From Sva-25 sp037385685 (lineage in GTDB: Bacteria > Pseudomonadota > Gammaproteobacteria > Chromatiales > Chromatiaceae): DNA of 16,552 bases. The position numbers and the translations under genes were made by a program. The stretch spans positions 1 to 16,552 of the forward strand of contig JARRMW010000072.1 of NCBI GenBank assembly GCA_037385685.1, in the 5' to 3' direction. Under the pieces are notes generated by a model that ran no database searches, had not been told where the DNA came from, and was given only the letters and a program-made list of their open reading frames with translations. Of the stretch, positions 7,334-14,699 are shown piece by piece. The number at the start of each line of letters is the position of its first letter. Position 1 is the first letter of the stretch.

Positions 7334-8443
7334 TCAGGAAGGTATCATCCGGTCGAGGCTCTGCGCCAGTGCCTCGAGACTGAAATCAGATGCAATGAAC
7401 GCCTTGCCGATACCCTGCATGAGCACCAGTCGTAGCTGGCCGTCCTGAACCTTCTTGTCGACGGACATCAGCTGCAGGAACCTGGCGCTGTCGATATCCG
7501 TTGCACGCGGTGGCATCACTGGCAGGCGGGCGCGACCAACCAGATCGACGGCACGCTGCGCATCGGATTCCGGCATGAGCCCGAGGTCGACACTGAAACG
7601 CGCTGCCATGCACATTCCCGCCCCGACAGCTTCGCCATGCAGCCACTGGCCGTAACCCATGCCGTTTTCGATGGCATGACCGAAGGTGTGCCCGAGATTC
7701 AGGAGCGCGCGCTGGCCAGCCTCTTTCTCGTCGGCCGCGACCACCTCTGCCTTGTCGCGGCATGAGCGCTCGATGGCATATCCAAGGGCCTCGGGGCCGC
7801 GCGCAACCAGTGCATCCATGTTGTCCTCGAGCCAGGTGAAGAATTCGGGATCGTTGATCAGGCCATACTTGATGACTTCCGCCAGTCCGGCGGAAAGCTC
7901 CCTGTCGGGCAGGGTATTGAGTGTATCCGTGTCCGCAATGACGCATCGCGGCTGGTGAAAGGCACCGATCATGTTTTTGCCGAGCGGGTGGTTGACGCCG
8001 GTCTTCCCGCCAACTGACGAGTCGACCTGGGAGAGCAGCGTCGTTGGCACCTGAACGAAATCCACGCCTCGCTGGTAGCAGGCGGCGGCAAAGCCAGTCA
8101 TGTCACCGACCACGCCCCCACCAAGCGCCAGCAGTGTGCAGCCGCGGTCAAAACGTTCTTCGAGCAGCTTGTCGAAGATCCCGGTCAGCACATCGAGGGT
8201 CTTGTATTCCTCACCATCCGGCAGGATGACCGAGGCGATCCGGTAATGTGGCTCCAGCGTCTGCGTGAGCCTGGCGAGGTAGAGCGGGGCGACTGTTTCG
8301 TTAGTGACGATGAGCAGCTGCCGCGAGCGGATCCAGGGGGTGAAGTTTGCGCTGTCGCCGATGGCACCGGGTCCGATGATGATCGGGTAGCTCCGGTCAC
8401 CGAGTTCGACAGTCAGGGTTCTCAGGTCTGCCGCGCCTGTCAT
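7334..8443 (-). CDS. aroB: 3-dehydroquinate synthase
   Basis: AroB turns DAHP into 3-dehydroquinate, the second step of the shikimate pathway, using NAD+ and a divalent metal. The product is 369 aa (E. coli 362). It has the NAD-binding GGGVVGD (108-114), the substrate segment QVDSSVGGKTGVNHPLGKNMIGAF and metal ligands Glu189, His252 and His269, which match E. coli Glu184, His247 and His264 with a constant offset of five. The ATG at 8443 overlaps the aroK stop as ATGA, so the two are coupled. Unusually, the next gene downstream is parA after only 32 bp. Confidence 0.97.
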   Translation of the reverse strand: MTGAADLRTLTVELGDRSYPIIIGPGAIGDSANFTPWIRSRQLLIVTNETVAPLYLARLTQTLEPHYRIASVILPDGEEYKTLDVLTGIFDKLLEERFDRGCTLLALGGGVVGDMTGFAAACYQRGVDFVQVPTTLLSQVDSSVGGKTGVNHPLGKNMIGAFHQPRCVIADTDTLNTLPDRELSAGLAEVIKYGLINDPEFFTWLEDNMDALVARGPEALGYAIERSCRDKAEVVAADEKEAGQRALLNLGHTFGHAIENGMGYGQWLHGEAVGAGMCMAARFSVDLGLMPESDAQRAVDLVGRARLPVMPPRATDIDSARFLQLMSVDKKVQDGQLRLVLMQGIGKAFIASDFSLEALAQSLDRMIPS

Positions 8444-8958
8444 AGCTCCTCGATCTTGCTGATGATCTCCTTCACCACGCTGGCTGCGCCACGCTGTTCT
8501 GTCGTCACTTCGAGATCGGCCGTCTCCCTGTAGAGCGGCAGGCGTTCTTCCATGAGTTCATCGAGTTTTTCCTTCGGGTTGTCTGTATCGAGCAGCGGGC
8601 GCCCCTTGTCCTTTGCCGTTCGCTCGTATTGCTGATCGGTCGAGCAGTGCAGGTAGATGACATAGCCCCTGGCCGCGAGATTGCGTCTGTTTTCCGGCAG
8701 CAGGACAGCACCTCCGCCAGTCGCGACAACCCGTTGATCGAGTTGCGTGAGCTCGTCGATCACGGCAGCCTCCCGCTTGCGGAAGCCCTCCTCGCCCTCG
8801 AATTCGAAGATCGTCGGGATATCGACACCGGTACGACGCTGTATCTCGTTGTCCGTATCCTCGAAGGTGAGTTTCAGCGCTGATGCCAGCTGCTTTCCGA
8901 TCGTGCTTTTGCCGGCCCCCATCGGGCCAATGAGAAAGATTTTGCTCGGTATTTTCAT
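8440..8958 (-). CDS. aroK: Shikimate kinase
   Basis: AroK phosphorylates shikimate at the 3-hydroxyl, the fifth step of the shikimate pathway. With ATG at 8958 the product is 172 aa (E. coli AroK 173). It has the P-loop GPMGAGKST (11-19), the DTDNEI shikimate-binding Asp, the EEGFRKRE motif with its Arg, the GGGAVL loop and the lid segment DKGRPLL. A TTG at 8967 would add three residues, but the ATG aligns better with the family N-terminus. The ribosome site is weak (AGG very close to the ATG). The 172-bp gap upstream (8959-9130) holds two or three hairpins; -10-like boxes there have no convincing -35. Confidence 0.95.
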   Translation of the reverse strand: MKIPSKIFLIGPMGAGKSTIGKQLASALKLTFEDTDNEIQRRTGVDIPTIFEFEGEEGFRKREAAVIDELTQLDQRVVATGGGAVLLPENRRNLAARGYVIYLHCSTDQQYERTAKDKGRPLLDTDNPKEKLDELMEERLPLYRETADLEVTTEQRGAASVVKEIISKIEEL

Positions 8959-9087
8959 AACCTGCAAATGATACAGGGGCTGACGACATCAGGCCCGCTT
9001 TATTTTACGGAAGTTCATGTGGCTGTTTCTCCCCCGCCGGAAGACAAGGGGCTCCGGATGCTTCCGGATACCTGCAGTCGCAAGTCA

Positions 9088-9117
9088 ACGCGGCCATGCA
9101 AAGAAGCATGGCCGCGT
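9088..9117 (-). terminator. Strong hairpin after pilQ, likely transcript end or processing element
   Basis: ACGCGGCCATGC (9088-9099) and GCATGGCCGCGT (9106-9117) form a perfect, GC-rich 12-bp stem with a 6-nt loop, 14 nt past the pilQ stop. On the minus strand it is followed by TGACTTGCG rather than a T-run, so it is not a textbook intrinsic terminator. It may pause or protect the pil transcript before aroK. Confidence 0.6.
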
Positions 9118-9130
9118 CGATCAGCACATC

Positions 9131-10900
9131 TCAGTTGTCCAGGATGTTTGGCGTCACGAAGAGCAACAGTTCCCGCTTGGTTGCCTGGCTGACATCGCGG
9201 CGGAAGAGCCTGCCAATGGCCGGAATGTCGCCGAGCACCGGGGTCTTGTCCTGGGATTCGGTTGTTTCCTGTTCGAAGATACCGCCCAGCACGACCGTCT
9301 CGCCATCATTCACGCGCACCGTGGTTTGTACCGAGCGTGTATCGATCGGCGGAACACCCCTGACCTCGCGTGAGAAGTCCGGGTTGTCCTTGGAGACGTC
9401 GAGTTCCATGATCACCTTGTTGTCCGGCGTGATCTGTGGTGTAACCGCAAGCTGCAGTACAGCTTCCTGGAACGTCACGTTGGTCGCACCACTCGAGGTC
9501 GCCTCTTCATAAGGGATCTCGACACCCTGCTTGATGATGGCCTCTTGCTGGTCTGTCGTGATAACACGCGGGGAGGAGACGATCTCACCCTTGCCCTCAA
9601 TCTGCATGGCCGACAACTCGAGCTGCAGCATCCCGCGGCCGACCTTGCCGATCATCAGGCCAATCGCTGAGCCGAAGTCCCCGCCAAGTAACGAGGGCAG
9701 ATTCACCATGAAGTTCTGGCCGCTGGTGTCGACAGCGCCACCACCAGTGATACCGTAATTCGGAGGCGTTGCATTGCCATCATTCGGATAGAGACCCGGC
9801 TTGCCGCCACCCACCGTGATATAGGTGCCATCATTGGCATTGATCGTGTCGGTTCCGCTGAAACCGAAGCGGACACCAAGATCGCGCGCAAAATCGTCGC
9901 TGGCGATGACAATTCGGCTTTCGACCATCACCTGCTTGACCGGGCGGTCGAGACTGTTTACCAGTGAGCGGATGTTCTGGATACTGGAAGCCGTGTCATG
10001 GATCAGGAGCGTGTTAGTACGTTCATCCACGGTGACGTTGCCCCGTGTCGACATCAGCCTGTTGGCATCCGACTTGATGAGCGCGGCCAGTTCCGAGGCT
10101 CTTGCGTACTTGACCCGAATCAGCGATGTCTTGAGAGGCTCGAGCTCTTCCATCGCAATAGCTGCCTGGGCTTCGAGCTGTTCCATCCTGGCCACTTCCT
10201 CAGTCGGTGCAACCATGATGACGTTGCCACGCTGCCGCTTGCTGAGACCCTTGGTCTGCAAAATGATGTCGAGCGCCTCTTCCCAGTAAACATCCTTGAG
10301 ACGCAGTGTGATATTCCCCCTGACAGTGTCACTGACGACCATGTTGAGGCCAGTGAAATCCGCCAGGAGCTGAAGGACGGAGCGGACCTCGATGTCCTGG
10401 AAGTTGAGTGAGAGTCGGCCTGCTGCGGGGCCGGCATCTGCCTGCAGTTCCGAACCCTCGCCAGCAGCGGCCGGTGCAGCCGCCTGCGCCATAGTACCCG
10501 GCGAGCCGATTTCGAGCACCAGACTGTTGGCGGAGGTCGTCACGTTGTACTGCTGCCGATTGTCGAGTTGGGCGACGAGGCGGGTACGTCCGTTACCTTC
10601 GACGACGCTGACACTGCGAACGCCCTTTTCTCCAATCTCGTACTTTTTCTTGTCAAGGCCGCTGTTGCCAGCGATATCGATGACAATCCTCGCGGGAGAG
10701 TCGATCGAGAAGCTTGCGGGTGGTGTATTGAACGCTTCGGATGCCGTCGCAACGATGCGCACGATGCCATCACTGGTTACGCTGTGCTTGAGTTCTGTAA
10801 TCGTCTGTGCCGCGCTGGCCGGCCCCGTTAGCAGGATCGCCAGCATGGTGAATGAGACGGCAAGGACTACCCGATATCGTTTAATTGTCTGACTCATCAT
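9131..10900 (-). CDS. pilQ: Type IV pilus outer-membrane secretin PilQ
   Basis: PilQ forms the outer-membrane ring through which the type IV pilus passes. From ATG at 10900 it is 589 aa. It has a signal peptide (1-30, cut after PASA), one AMIN peptidoglycan-binding domain (about 35-131), a low-complexity Ala/Gly linker (132-161), the N0/STN domain (162-232, LSLNFQDIEVRSVLQLLADF), an N1 ring domain (about 258-320) and the secretin core (323-588). The core holds VPPIDTRSVQTTVRVNDGETVVLGG and TPVLGDIPAIGRLFR. A GTG at 10909 is in frame but less likely. Pseudomonas PilQ is about 710 aa with two AMIN domains; here there is one. No frame break. Last gene of the pilMNOPQ operon, 29 bp after pilP. 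Confidence 0.96.
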   Translation of the reverse strand: MMSQTIKRYRVVLAVSFTMLAILLTGPASAAQTITELKHSVTSDGIVRIVATASEAFNTPPASFSIDSPARIVIDIAGNSGLDKKKYEIGEKGVRSVSVVEGNGRTRLVAQLDNRQQYNVTTSANSLVLEIGSPGTMAQAAAPAAAGEGSELQADAGPAAGRLSLNFQDIEVRSVLQLLADFTGLNMVVSDTVRGNITLRLKDVYWEEALDIILQTKGLSKRQRGNVIMVAPTEEVARMEQLEAQAAIAMEELEPLKTSLIRVKYARASELAALIKSDANRLMSTRGNVTVDERTNTLLIHDTASSIQNIRSLVNSLDRPVKQVMVESRIVIASDDFARDLGVRFGFSGTDTINANDGTYITVGGGKPGLYPNDGNATPPNYGITGGGAVDTSGQNFMVNLPSLLGGDFGSAIGLMIGKVGRGMLQLELSAMQIEGKGEIVSSPRVITTDQQEAIIKQGVEIPYEEATSSGATNVTFQEAVLQLAVTPQITPDNKVIMELDVSKDNPDFSREVRGVPPIDTRSVQTTVRVNDGETVVLGGIFEQETTESQDKTPVLGDIPAIGRLFRRDVSQATKRELLLFVTPNILDN

Positions 10901-10929
10901 AATAATCACTCTGTCTTCCCGAACGAGGT

Positions 10930-11451
10930 TTACTCTTCTAATGCGATCGCGGCTTGCCGCTCAACAAAATTTCCCATACGGTCAGGCACGATCTCGACCA
11001 GTTCGACACGATCGAGAAAAACGCCCGTAATTCGCCCGTAGTTCTTACCCATGTAATTTCCCTGGCGCACCCTGTGGACGGTTCCATCCTTGGCCTGGAT
11101 CAGCGCAAAGGTGACATCGCTCTGGGAAAGTGTACCGACCATGCGCAGTGTATCGAGACTGAATGCCTCGAGCTCTTCCTTGGGACGCGTGGTATCAGGA
11201 CGAATCCCTGTATCCGTGAATTCTTCCTCCAGCTCTTCCTCGGCAAAGACAAAGGGGCTCCTGAAGCCTTCCCTTCCTGCCATGTAGGTATAGCCCTCGA
11301 CGACCGGAACCTCGGGAGCAGGCTCGACGGGCAGCCCCTCACTCGCCTTGGTGGTTTCGATGAACTGACGCAGATCCGAATTGCCCGAGCCGAAACAGCC
11401 TGTGAGCAGGACACTTGTCAGGAGAGTAACAGCGAGACCTGAGCGATTCAT
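10930..11451 (-). CDS. pilP: Type IV pilus inner-membrane lipoprotein PilP
   Basis: PilP links the inner-membrane PilN-PilO complex to the periplasmic domains of PilQ. The product is 173 aa (Pseudomonas 174). It has a lipoprotein signal with lipobox LLTGC (acylated Cys19), a disordered Pro/Glu-rich stretch (about 40-55), FRSPF, then the beta-domain beginning RPKEELEAFSLDTLRMVGTL and ending RITGVFLDRVELVEIVPD. The ATG at 11451 overlaps the true pilO stop as ATGA. Because pilO is frameshifted, ribosomes leaving pilO stop about 120 nt upstream, which may weaken coupling to pilP. Intact itself. Confidence 0.95.
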   Translation of the reverse strand: MNRSGLAVTLLTSVLLTGCFGSGNSDLRQFIETTKASEGLPVEPAPEVPVVEGYTYMAGREGFRSPFVFAEEELEEEFTDTGIRPDTTRPKEELEAFSLDTLRMVGTLSQSDVTFALIQAKDGTVHRVRQGNYMGKNYGRITGVFLDRVELVEIVPDRMGNFVERQAAIALEE

Positions 11452-11527
11452 GAGCCGCCCTCCTTGTCACCCTCGCCAATATAGCGATACGTCTTTGCGG
11501 TAACCGACATCTGCAGGATCCCTTGAT

Positions 11528-11560
11528 TGTTGTCCTGTCCGCGCCTGTTGTCCTGTCCGC
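11528..11560. repeat. 18-bp-period direct repeat inside pilO
   Basis: The 15-bp string TGTTGTCCTGTCCGC occurs at 11528-11542 and again at 11546-11560, a period of 18 bp. In the pilO C-terminal frame it encodes GQDNRR then GQDNNQ. The loop between IHN and the final KTYRY strand is about six residues longer than in Pseudomonas PilO, so an in-frame tandem duplication is likely. Confidence 0.8.
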
Positions 11561-11569
11561 TGATCTGCA

Positions 11570-11583
11570 CATTATGCATTATG
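11570..11583. repeat. Perfect 7-bp tandem duplication CATTATG x2
   Basis: CATTATG is at 11570-11576 and again at 11577-11583 (plus strand). It sits exactly where pilO changes frame. Loss of one copy would restore the full-length PilO frame, so the event is most simply a slippage duplication or a reversible on/off repeat. Confidence 0.9.
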
Positions 11584-12071
11584 TATCGTGATGATACGCG
11601 GCAGGGCAGCCAGGCCACTGATGAATTCACCGAACTGGTGATAGAGCCCGACCACCTTCATGCTGATCGGCAGTTCGATATAGAAATCTTTCGTGCTCTC
11701 GCCAAGTGGCTGGAAAAGTGTGAACTCGAGCCCCGAACCCAGGCCGGTCTGGGAGACATCCACAAGCAGGTCCGCGATCTCGCTCTTGTCCGGCAGCTGC
11801 CTCAACATGACACCGAACGCCTCTTCCATGTCGGCGAGCTGCTTACGGTAAGCCTCGAGATTCACGACCTTGCTGTGTTTTTCCTCGAACTCCTTCCTGA
11901 GATCGACCTCTTCTCTTTCGTGCTTCGAAAGCGTCGTATACTGGTCCTTGATGTCGTAGTAATACAAGCCACCGGCGATCAGTGCGCAGATAAGAACAAT
12001 GGCGACAATCTTGACCGGCATTGGCCAGTCGCCCATGTTGGAAAAATCGAGATCATTGAGTTCCGACAATG

Positions 12072-12619
12072 TCATTCTTCTTCCGCCTCTGCCGTCTCCG
12101 GTTTATCCTGCTTCAGTGTAAGAGTGCCTCGGTATCCTTGCTCTCGATGAGCCTGAGGTTCGGTTTGGCGAGCCACTCCATCTCCTCGATGTTCCGCATG
12201 AGTGCAGAGATCTGTGCATTCGACTGGGCATTACCCTCGATGCTGATGGTATTGCCCGATTGCTTGATGCTCGTCAGCACGACACCTTCCGGCATCATAA
12301 GGACAAGATCATCCATCAAACGCACTGCCTTGGGCCGGCTTTCCTGGAGTGACTGGATCAGCTCCATCCTGGCCAGCAAGCGCTGCTTGGTTTCGTCCAG
12401 TTGCTTGATTTCAGCCAGCTTTGCATCGACCAGGGCAATCTCCTTGCGCAGCAGGTTGTTACGATCAATCTGGTTATCGATCATGTTCTGATTGATAAGA
12501 TGCCAAAGCCCCATGACGAGCAGTGTCCCGACGACGCCTGCCCCGAGAAGCATGATGAAATCCCGCTTGCGTTGCTCGCGGCGTTGTTCACGCCAGGGAA
12601 CGAGGTTGATTCTTGCCAT
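12072..12619 (-). pseudogene. pilN: Type IV pilus assembly protein PilN, C-terminus frameshifted
   Basis: PilN binds PilM in the cytoplasm and PilO in the periplasm. The N-terminus MARINLVPWREQRREQRKRDF holds the conserved INLLPWR-type PilM-binding motif. A membrane helix (about 20-41), a coiled coil and the periplasmic domain follow normally to PNLRLIESKDTEAL. The frame then ends at 12113 (168 aa). The next frame gives LTLKQDKPETAEAEEE and a TGA at 12074-12072 that overlaps the pilO ATG, the usual coupling. The family has about seven more residues between the PNL segment and this final strand. The frame offset fits a deletion of 3n+1 bp (about 19 or 22 bp) near 12115-12125. The lesion removes only the last beta-strand, so partial function is conceivable. 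Confidence 0.83.
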
Positions 12620-13542
12620 TAATCAAACCTCCTCAACGCAAGACCGCAAGCGACTGTGAATGCCGGCGCCTGCTCCCTGAGTTTGCTCAAATGAACATTC
12701 TTGCCAAATTTCATGGATGCGAACGGGTCAAGTATCCGGACAGGGATGCCTATGAGGTTTTCAACGAGATCGGTGATGCCCGTGAGATTTGCGCAGCCCC
12801 CCGTCAGAAATATCTGCTGGATGTTGGCACCTTCATCACTGGCCTGGTAAATCTGCAGTGCGCCACGCATGTCCTGCGCCAGGCGCCGGATGTTGCCGTC
12901 GACAATGACATGCACATCCATGGTGTTGGCGCCGATATCAATCACGGCCACATTATTCGCGTTGCCGGAATCCTGGTCGAATCGTACCAGTTCCTGGTAG
13001 CAGTGCTCGACTGCGTACTGCTCTGCATCGACGACCTGGGCGGTGAGGCCCGCATTCTCGAGCACCATGATGAGATCGTCGACAACATCGCCGCGGGCAG
13101 CTGCAAGCAGGACATCGACCGTCTCCGGGTTGTTCTGCGAGGGGCCGATTACATCGAAGTCGTATCGAACCTCGTCAAGGCGCTGCGGGATGTAGTGATC
13201 GGCCTCGAGTGAGACCATGGACTCCATCTCCAGCTCGCTGAGCCCTGCCGGGAGCTGAATGACCCTGGATATGACGGCTGCACCAGATACAGCGACTGCT
13301 GCCTGTTTTGCTGATGAACCACTGCGGCTGACAACCTCGGTAATGACCTCGGAAACGGCAGCGGTGTCCTTGATTTTTCGTGCATCGACAGAGCCGGGTG
13401 GCAAATTGCCGGATGCAAAGGCATCCACCCTGTACTCGTGATGCCCCTTGCTTTCGGAACGACTGAGTTCAATCAGCTTTATAGCTGTCGAGCTGATATC
13501 AATCCCTAGCAGTCTTTGTTGCGTTTTTGGTAATAACGCCAT
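12619..13542 (-). CDS. pilM: Type IV pilus assembly protein PilM, with about 47-codon internal deletion
   Basis: PilM is an actin-like cytoplasmic ATP-binding protein that docks on the PilN N-terminus. The product is 307 aa against 354 in Pseudomonas. The N-terminal GIDISSTAIKLIELS (phosphate 1), EADHYIPQRLDEVRYDFDV, VVDAEQYAVEHCY and VAVIDIGANTMDVHVIVDGN (phosphate 2) segments are normal. The sequence then jumps from DGN217 to IRRLAQDMRGALQIYQ. It omits the segment that in other PilM proteins runs through FGGRQLTEEI, a YGLS-EEA motif and KxQGGLP. The C-terminal adenosine motif LTGGCANLTG and CGLALRRFD are present. The junction is in frame at about 12886-12894. The stop shares one base with the pilN ATG (TAATG). 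The ATG at 13542 follows a GGGGGG ribosome site. Confidence 0.94.
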   Translation of the reverse strand: MALLPKTQQRLLGIDISSTAIKLIELSRSESKGHHEYRVDAFASGNLPPGSVDARKIKDTAAVSEVITEVVSRSGSSAKQAAVAVSGAAVISRVIQLPAGLSELEMESMVSLEADHYIPQRLDEVRYDFDVIGPSQNNPETVDVLLAAARGDVVDDLIMVLENAGLTAQVVDAEQYAVEHCYQELVRFDQDSGNANNVAVIDIGANTMDVHVIVDGNIRRLAQDMRGALQIYQASDEGANIQQIFLTGGCANLTGITDLVENLIGIPVRILDPFASMKFGKNVHLSKLREQAPAFTVACGLALRRFD

Positions 13543-13796
13543 CGGGCCCCCCGACCGAAATACGACATGTGAATCCTGTTGCTTGTGAATATCGCGGATT
13601 CTTTATCGTTATTTTTCCTTGTTGACTCGTTGAATTTCCAGACAATTACCCGGACCAGCTCTTAACCGGTTTCTATCGAAAGGGCAACTGACACCCATTC
13701 AGGTTAAGGCAATATCTCTGGATATTCAATAAGATGTTAAAACTATTTTGTTAATTTTGTAAACAGAGTGTAGTTTTTTTCTGCGCTTGCGCAAAA
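13543..13796. other. AT-rich intergenic region upstream of pilM
   Basis: This 254-bp stretch lies between the speE stop and the pilM start, both minus strand. It holds no plausible ORF. The part near speE is very AT-rich. Candidate -35/-10 pairs exist on the minus strand (for example TTAACA, 17 bp, TATTGA) but none is convincing. A small inverted repeat AATATC-TCTG-GATATT is at 13711-13726. After speE, TGCGCAAGCGCA could form only a short stem and is followed by an A-run on the minus strand, so no clear terminator is seen. The pilM operon promoter is presumably here. Confidence 0.6.
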
Positions 13797-14639
13797 TCAT
13801 TCTTCGGTCATGAATGCCGGCAACGCAAGAGACGCGTCAAATATAGCACGATTGAAATAGCGCATACCTGCAATCTTTTCCATCTCGGCGTACCTGGGCT
13901 CGGGCCAGGTGCTCAAGCTCATCGCCATGGTTGCAGACCACCAGCCACCCGGATAGACAGGTTGTGGAAACTGCAGTGTCCTGGTGCCGGCAAAGCCCGC
14001 CGACACCATGTCTTGATGAATACGTTTCAGCAATTCACGGTGCAGCAAGGGTGATTCACTCTGCTGCACGATCAGACCATCAGGCCGTAATGCATGGTGA
14101 CATGCCCTGTAGAACGCTTCACTGAAAAGCACTTCACCTGGACCAACGGGATCCGTGCTGTCGACAATGATGACATCGATAGAGGCAGCTTCCGCTTGCT
14201 GCATCCACTTGATGCCATCGATGAAGAGCAGCTCCGCGCGCGGGTCTTCATTCGACTCGCACAGCTCGGGAAAATAGGTCTCGGACAGACGCGTTACCCG
14301 CTCGTCAATATCGATCTGCGTGACTTGCAGCACACCGGGATGCCTCAGAACCTCGCGCAGCGTGCCGCAATCGCCCCCGCCGATAATCACGACCCGTTTC
14401 GGATCAGGGTGCGTAAAGAGTGCTGGATGCGACATCATTTCGTGGTAGAGGAAGTTGTCTCTCGAGGTGAGCATGATGCAATCATCGATGACCATGAGGT
14501 TGCCCCAGTCCGTGGTCTCGTAGATTTCGATTTTCTGGTAGAGGCTTTGCTCCTCGTGCAACTTGCGGCGAACCCTGAGGGCGAAACCGGAACCTGTTGC
14601 ATCGGATGTTTCCGTGAACCACTGGCTCGTATCTGACAT
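13797..14639 (-). CDS. speE: Polyamine aminopropyltransferase (spermidine synthase family)
   Basis: SpeE moves the aminopropyl group of decarboxylated SAM to putrescine, giving spermidine. The product is 280 aa (E. coli 288). It has the N-terminal beta domain with LYQKIEIYETTDWGNLMVIDDCIMLTSRDNFLYHEMMSHPAL, the nucleotide loop GGGDCG (87-92), the acidic ribose-binding segment QIDID, the catalytic DSTDPVGPGEVLF (Asp160) and QPVYPGGWWSATMA near the end. GGGDCG in place of the commoner GGGDGG is a small deviation. The ATG at 14639 has only a weak ribosome site. It is divergent from speA, fitting a shared role in making polyamines from arginine; the substrate preference among amines cannot be read from sequence alone. 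Confidence 0.93.
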   Translation of the reverse strand: MSDTSQWFTETSDATGSGFALRVRRKLHEEQSLYQKIEIYETTDWGNLMVIDDCIMLTSRDNFLYHEMMSHPALFTHPDPKRVVIIGGGDCGTLREVLRHPGVLQVTQIDIDERVTRLSETYFPELCESNEDPRAELLFIDGIKWMQQAEAASIDVIIVDSTDPVGPGEVLFSEAFYRACHHALRPDGLIVQQSESPLLHRELLKRIHQDMVSAGFAGTRTLQFPQPVYPGGWWSATMAMSLSTWPEPRYAEMEKIAGMRYFNRAIFDASLALPAFMTEE

Positions 14640-14666
14640 GGTGTTGTCTCTGTCTGAATCGTCGCA

Positions 14667-14695
14667 ACATTAGCGACATTGGAAAGCCGGTGCAA
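14667..14695 (-). promoter_or_regulatory. Candidate speE promoter
   Basis: On the minus strand, TTGCAC (14690-14695), a 17-bp spacer and TAATGT (14667-14672) form a plausible sigma70 promoter, starting at about 14660, 20 nt before the speE ATG. The -10 box lies between the arms GTCGC (14661-14665) and GCGAC (14673-14677), a possible operator. Confidence 0.55.
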
Positions 14696-14699
14696 GCTG

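Larger units (their letters stand above)
11448..12075 (-). pseudogene. pilO: Type IV pilus assembly protein PilO, frameshifted by a 7-bp tandem duplication
   Basis: PilO is a bitopic inner-membrane protein that pairs with PilN in the pilus alignment complex. The first frame (12075 to the TAA at 11572, 167 aa) has the cytoplasmic N-terminus, one membrane helix (about 19-40), a coiled coil (about 44-85) and the periplasmic ferredoxin-like domain up to LPRIITIHN. It then ends early. The next frame carries the expected C-terminus, ending LQMSVTAKTYRYIGEGDKEGGS, with its stop overlapping the pilP start. The shift is explained by CATAATG occurring twice in tandem (minus strand; 11570-11583). With one copy the frame reads on as IHNVQIS. 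A 43-aa restart from ATG at 11579 is possible. Confidence 0.9.

Noticed and set aside
13777..13796. TGCGCAAGCGCA after speE as a terminator
   Set aside because: The stem is only 4-5 bp with a tiny loop, and on the transcribed strand it is followed by an A-run, not a T-run.
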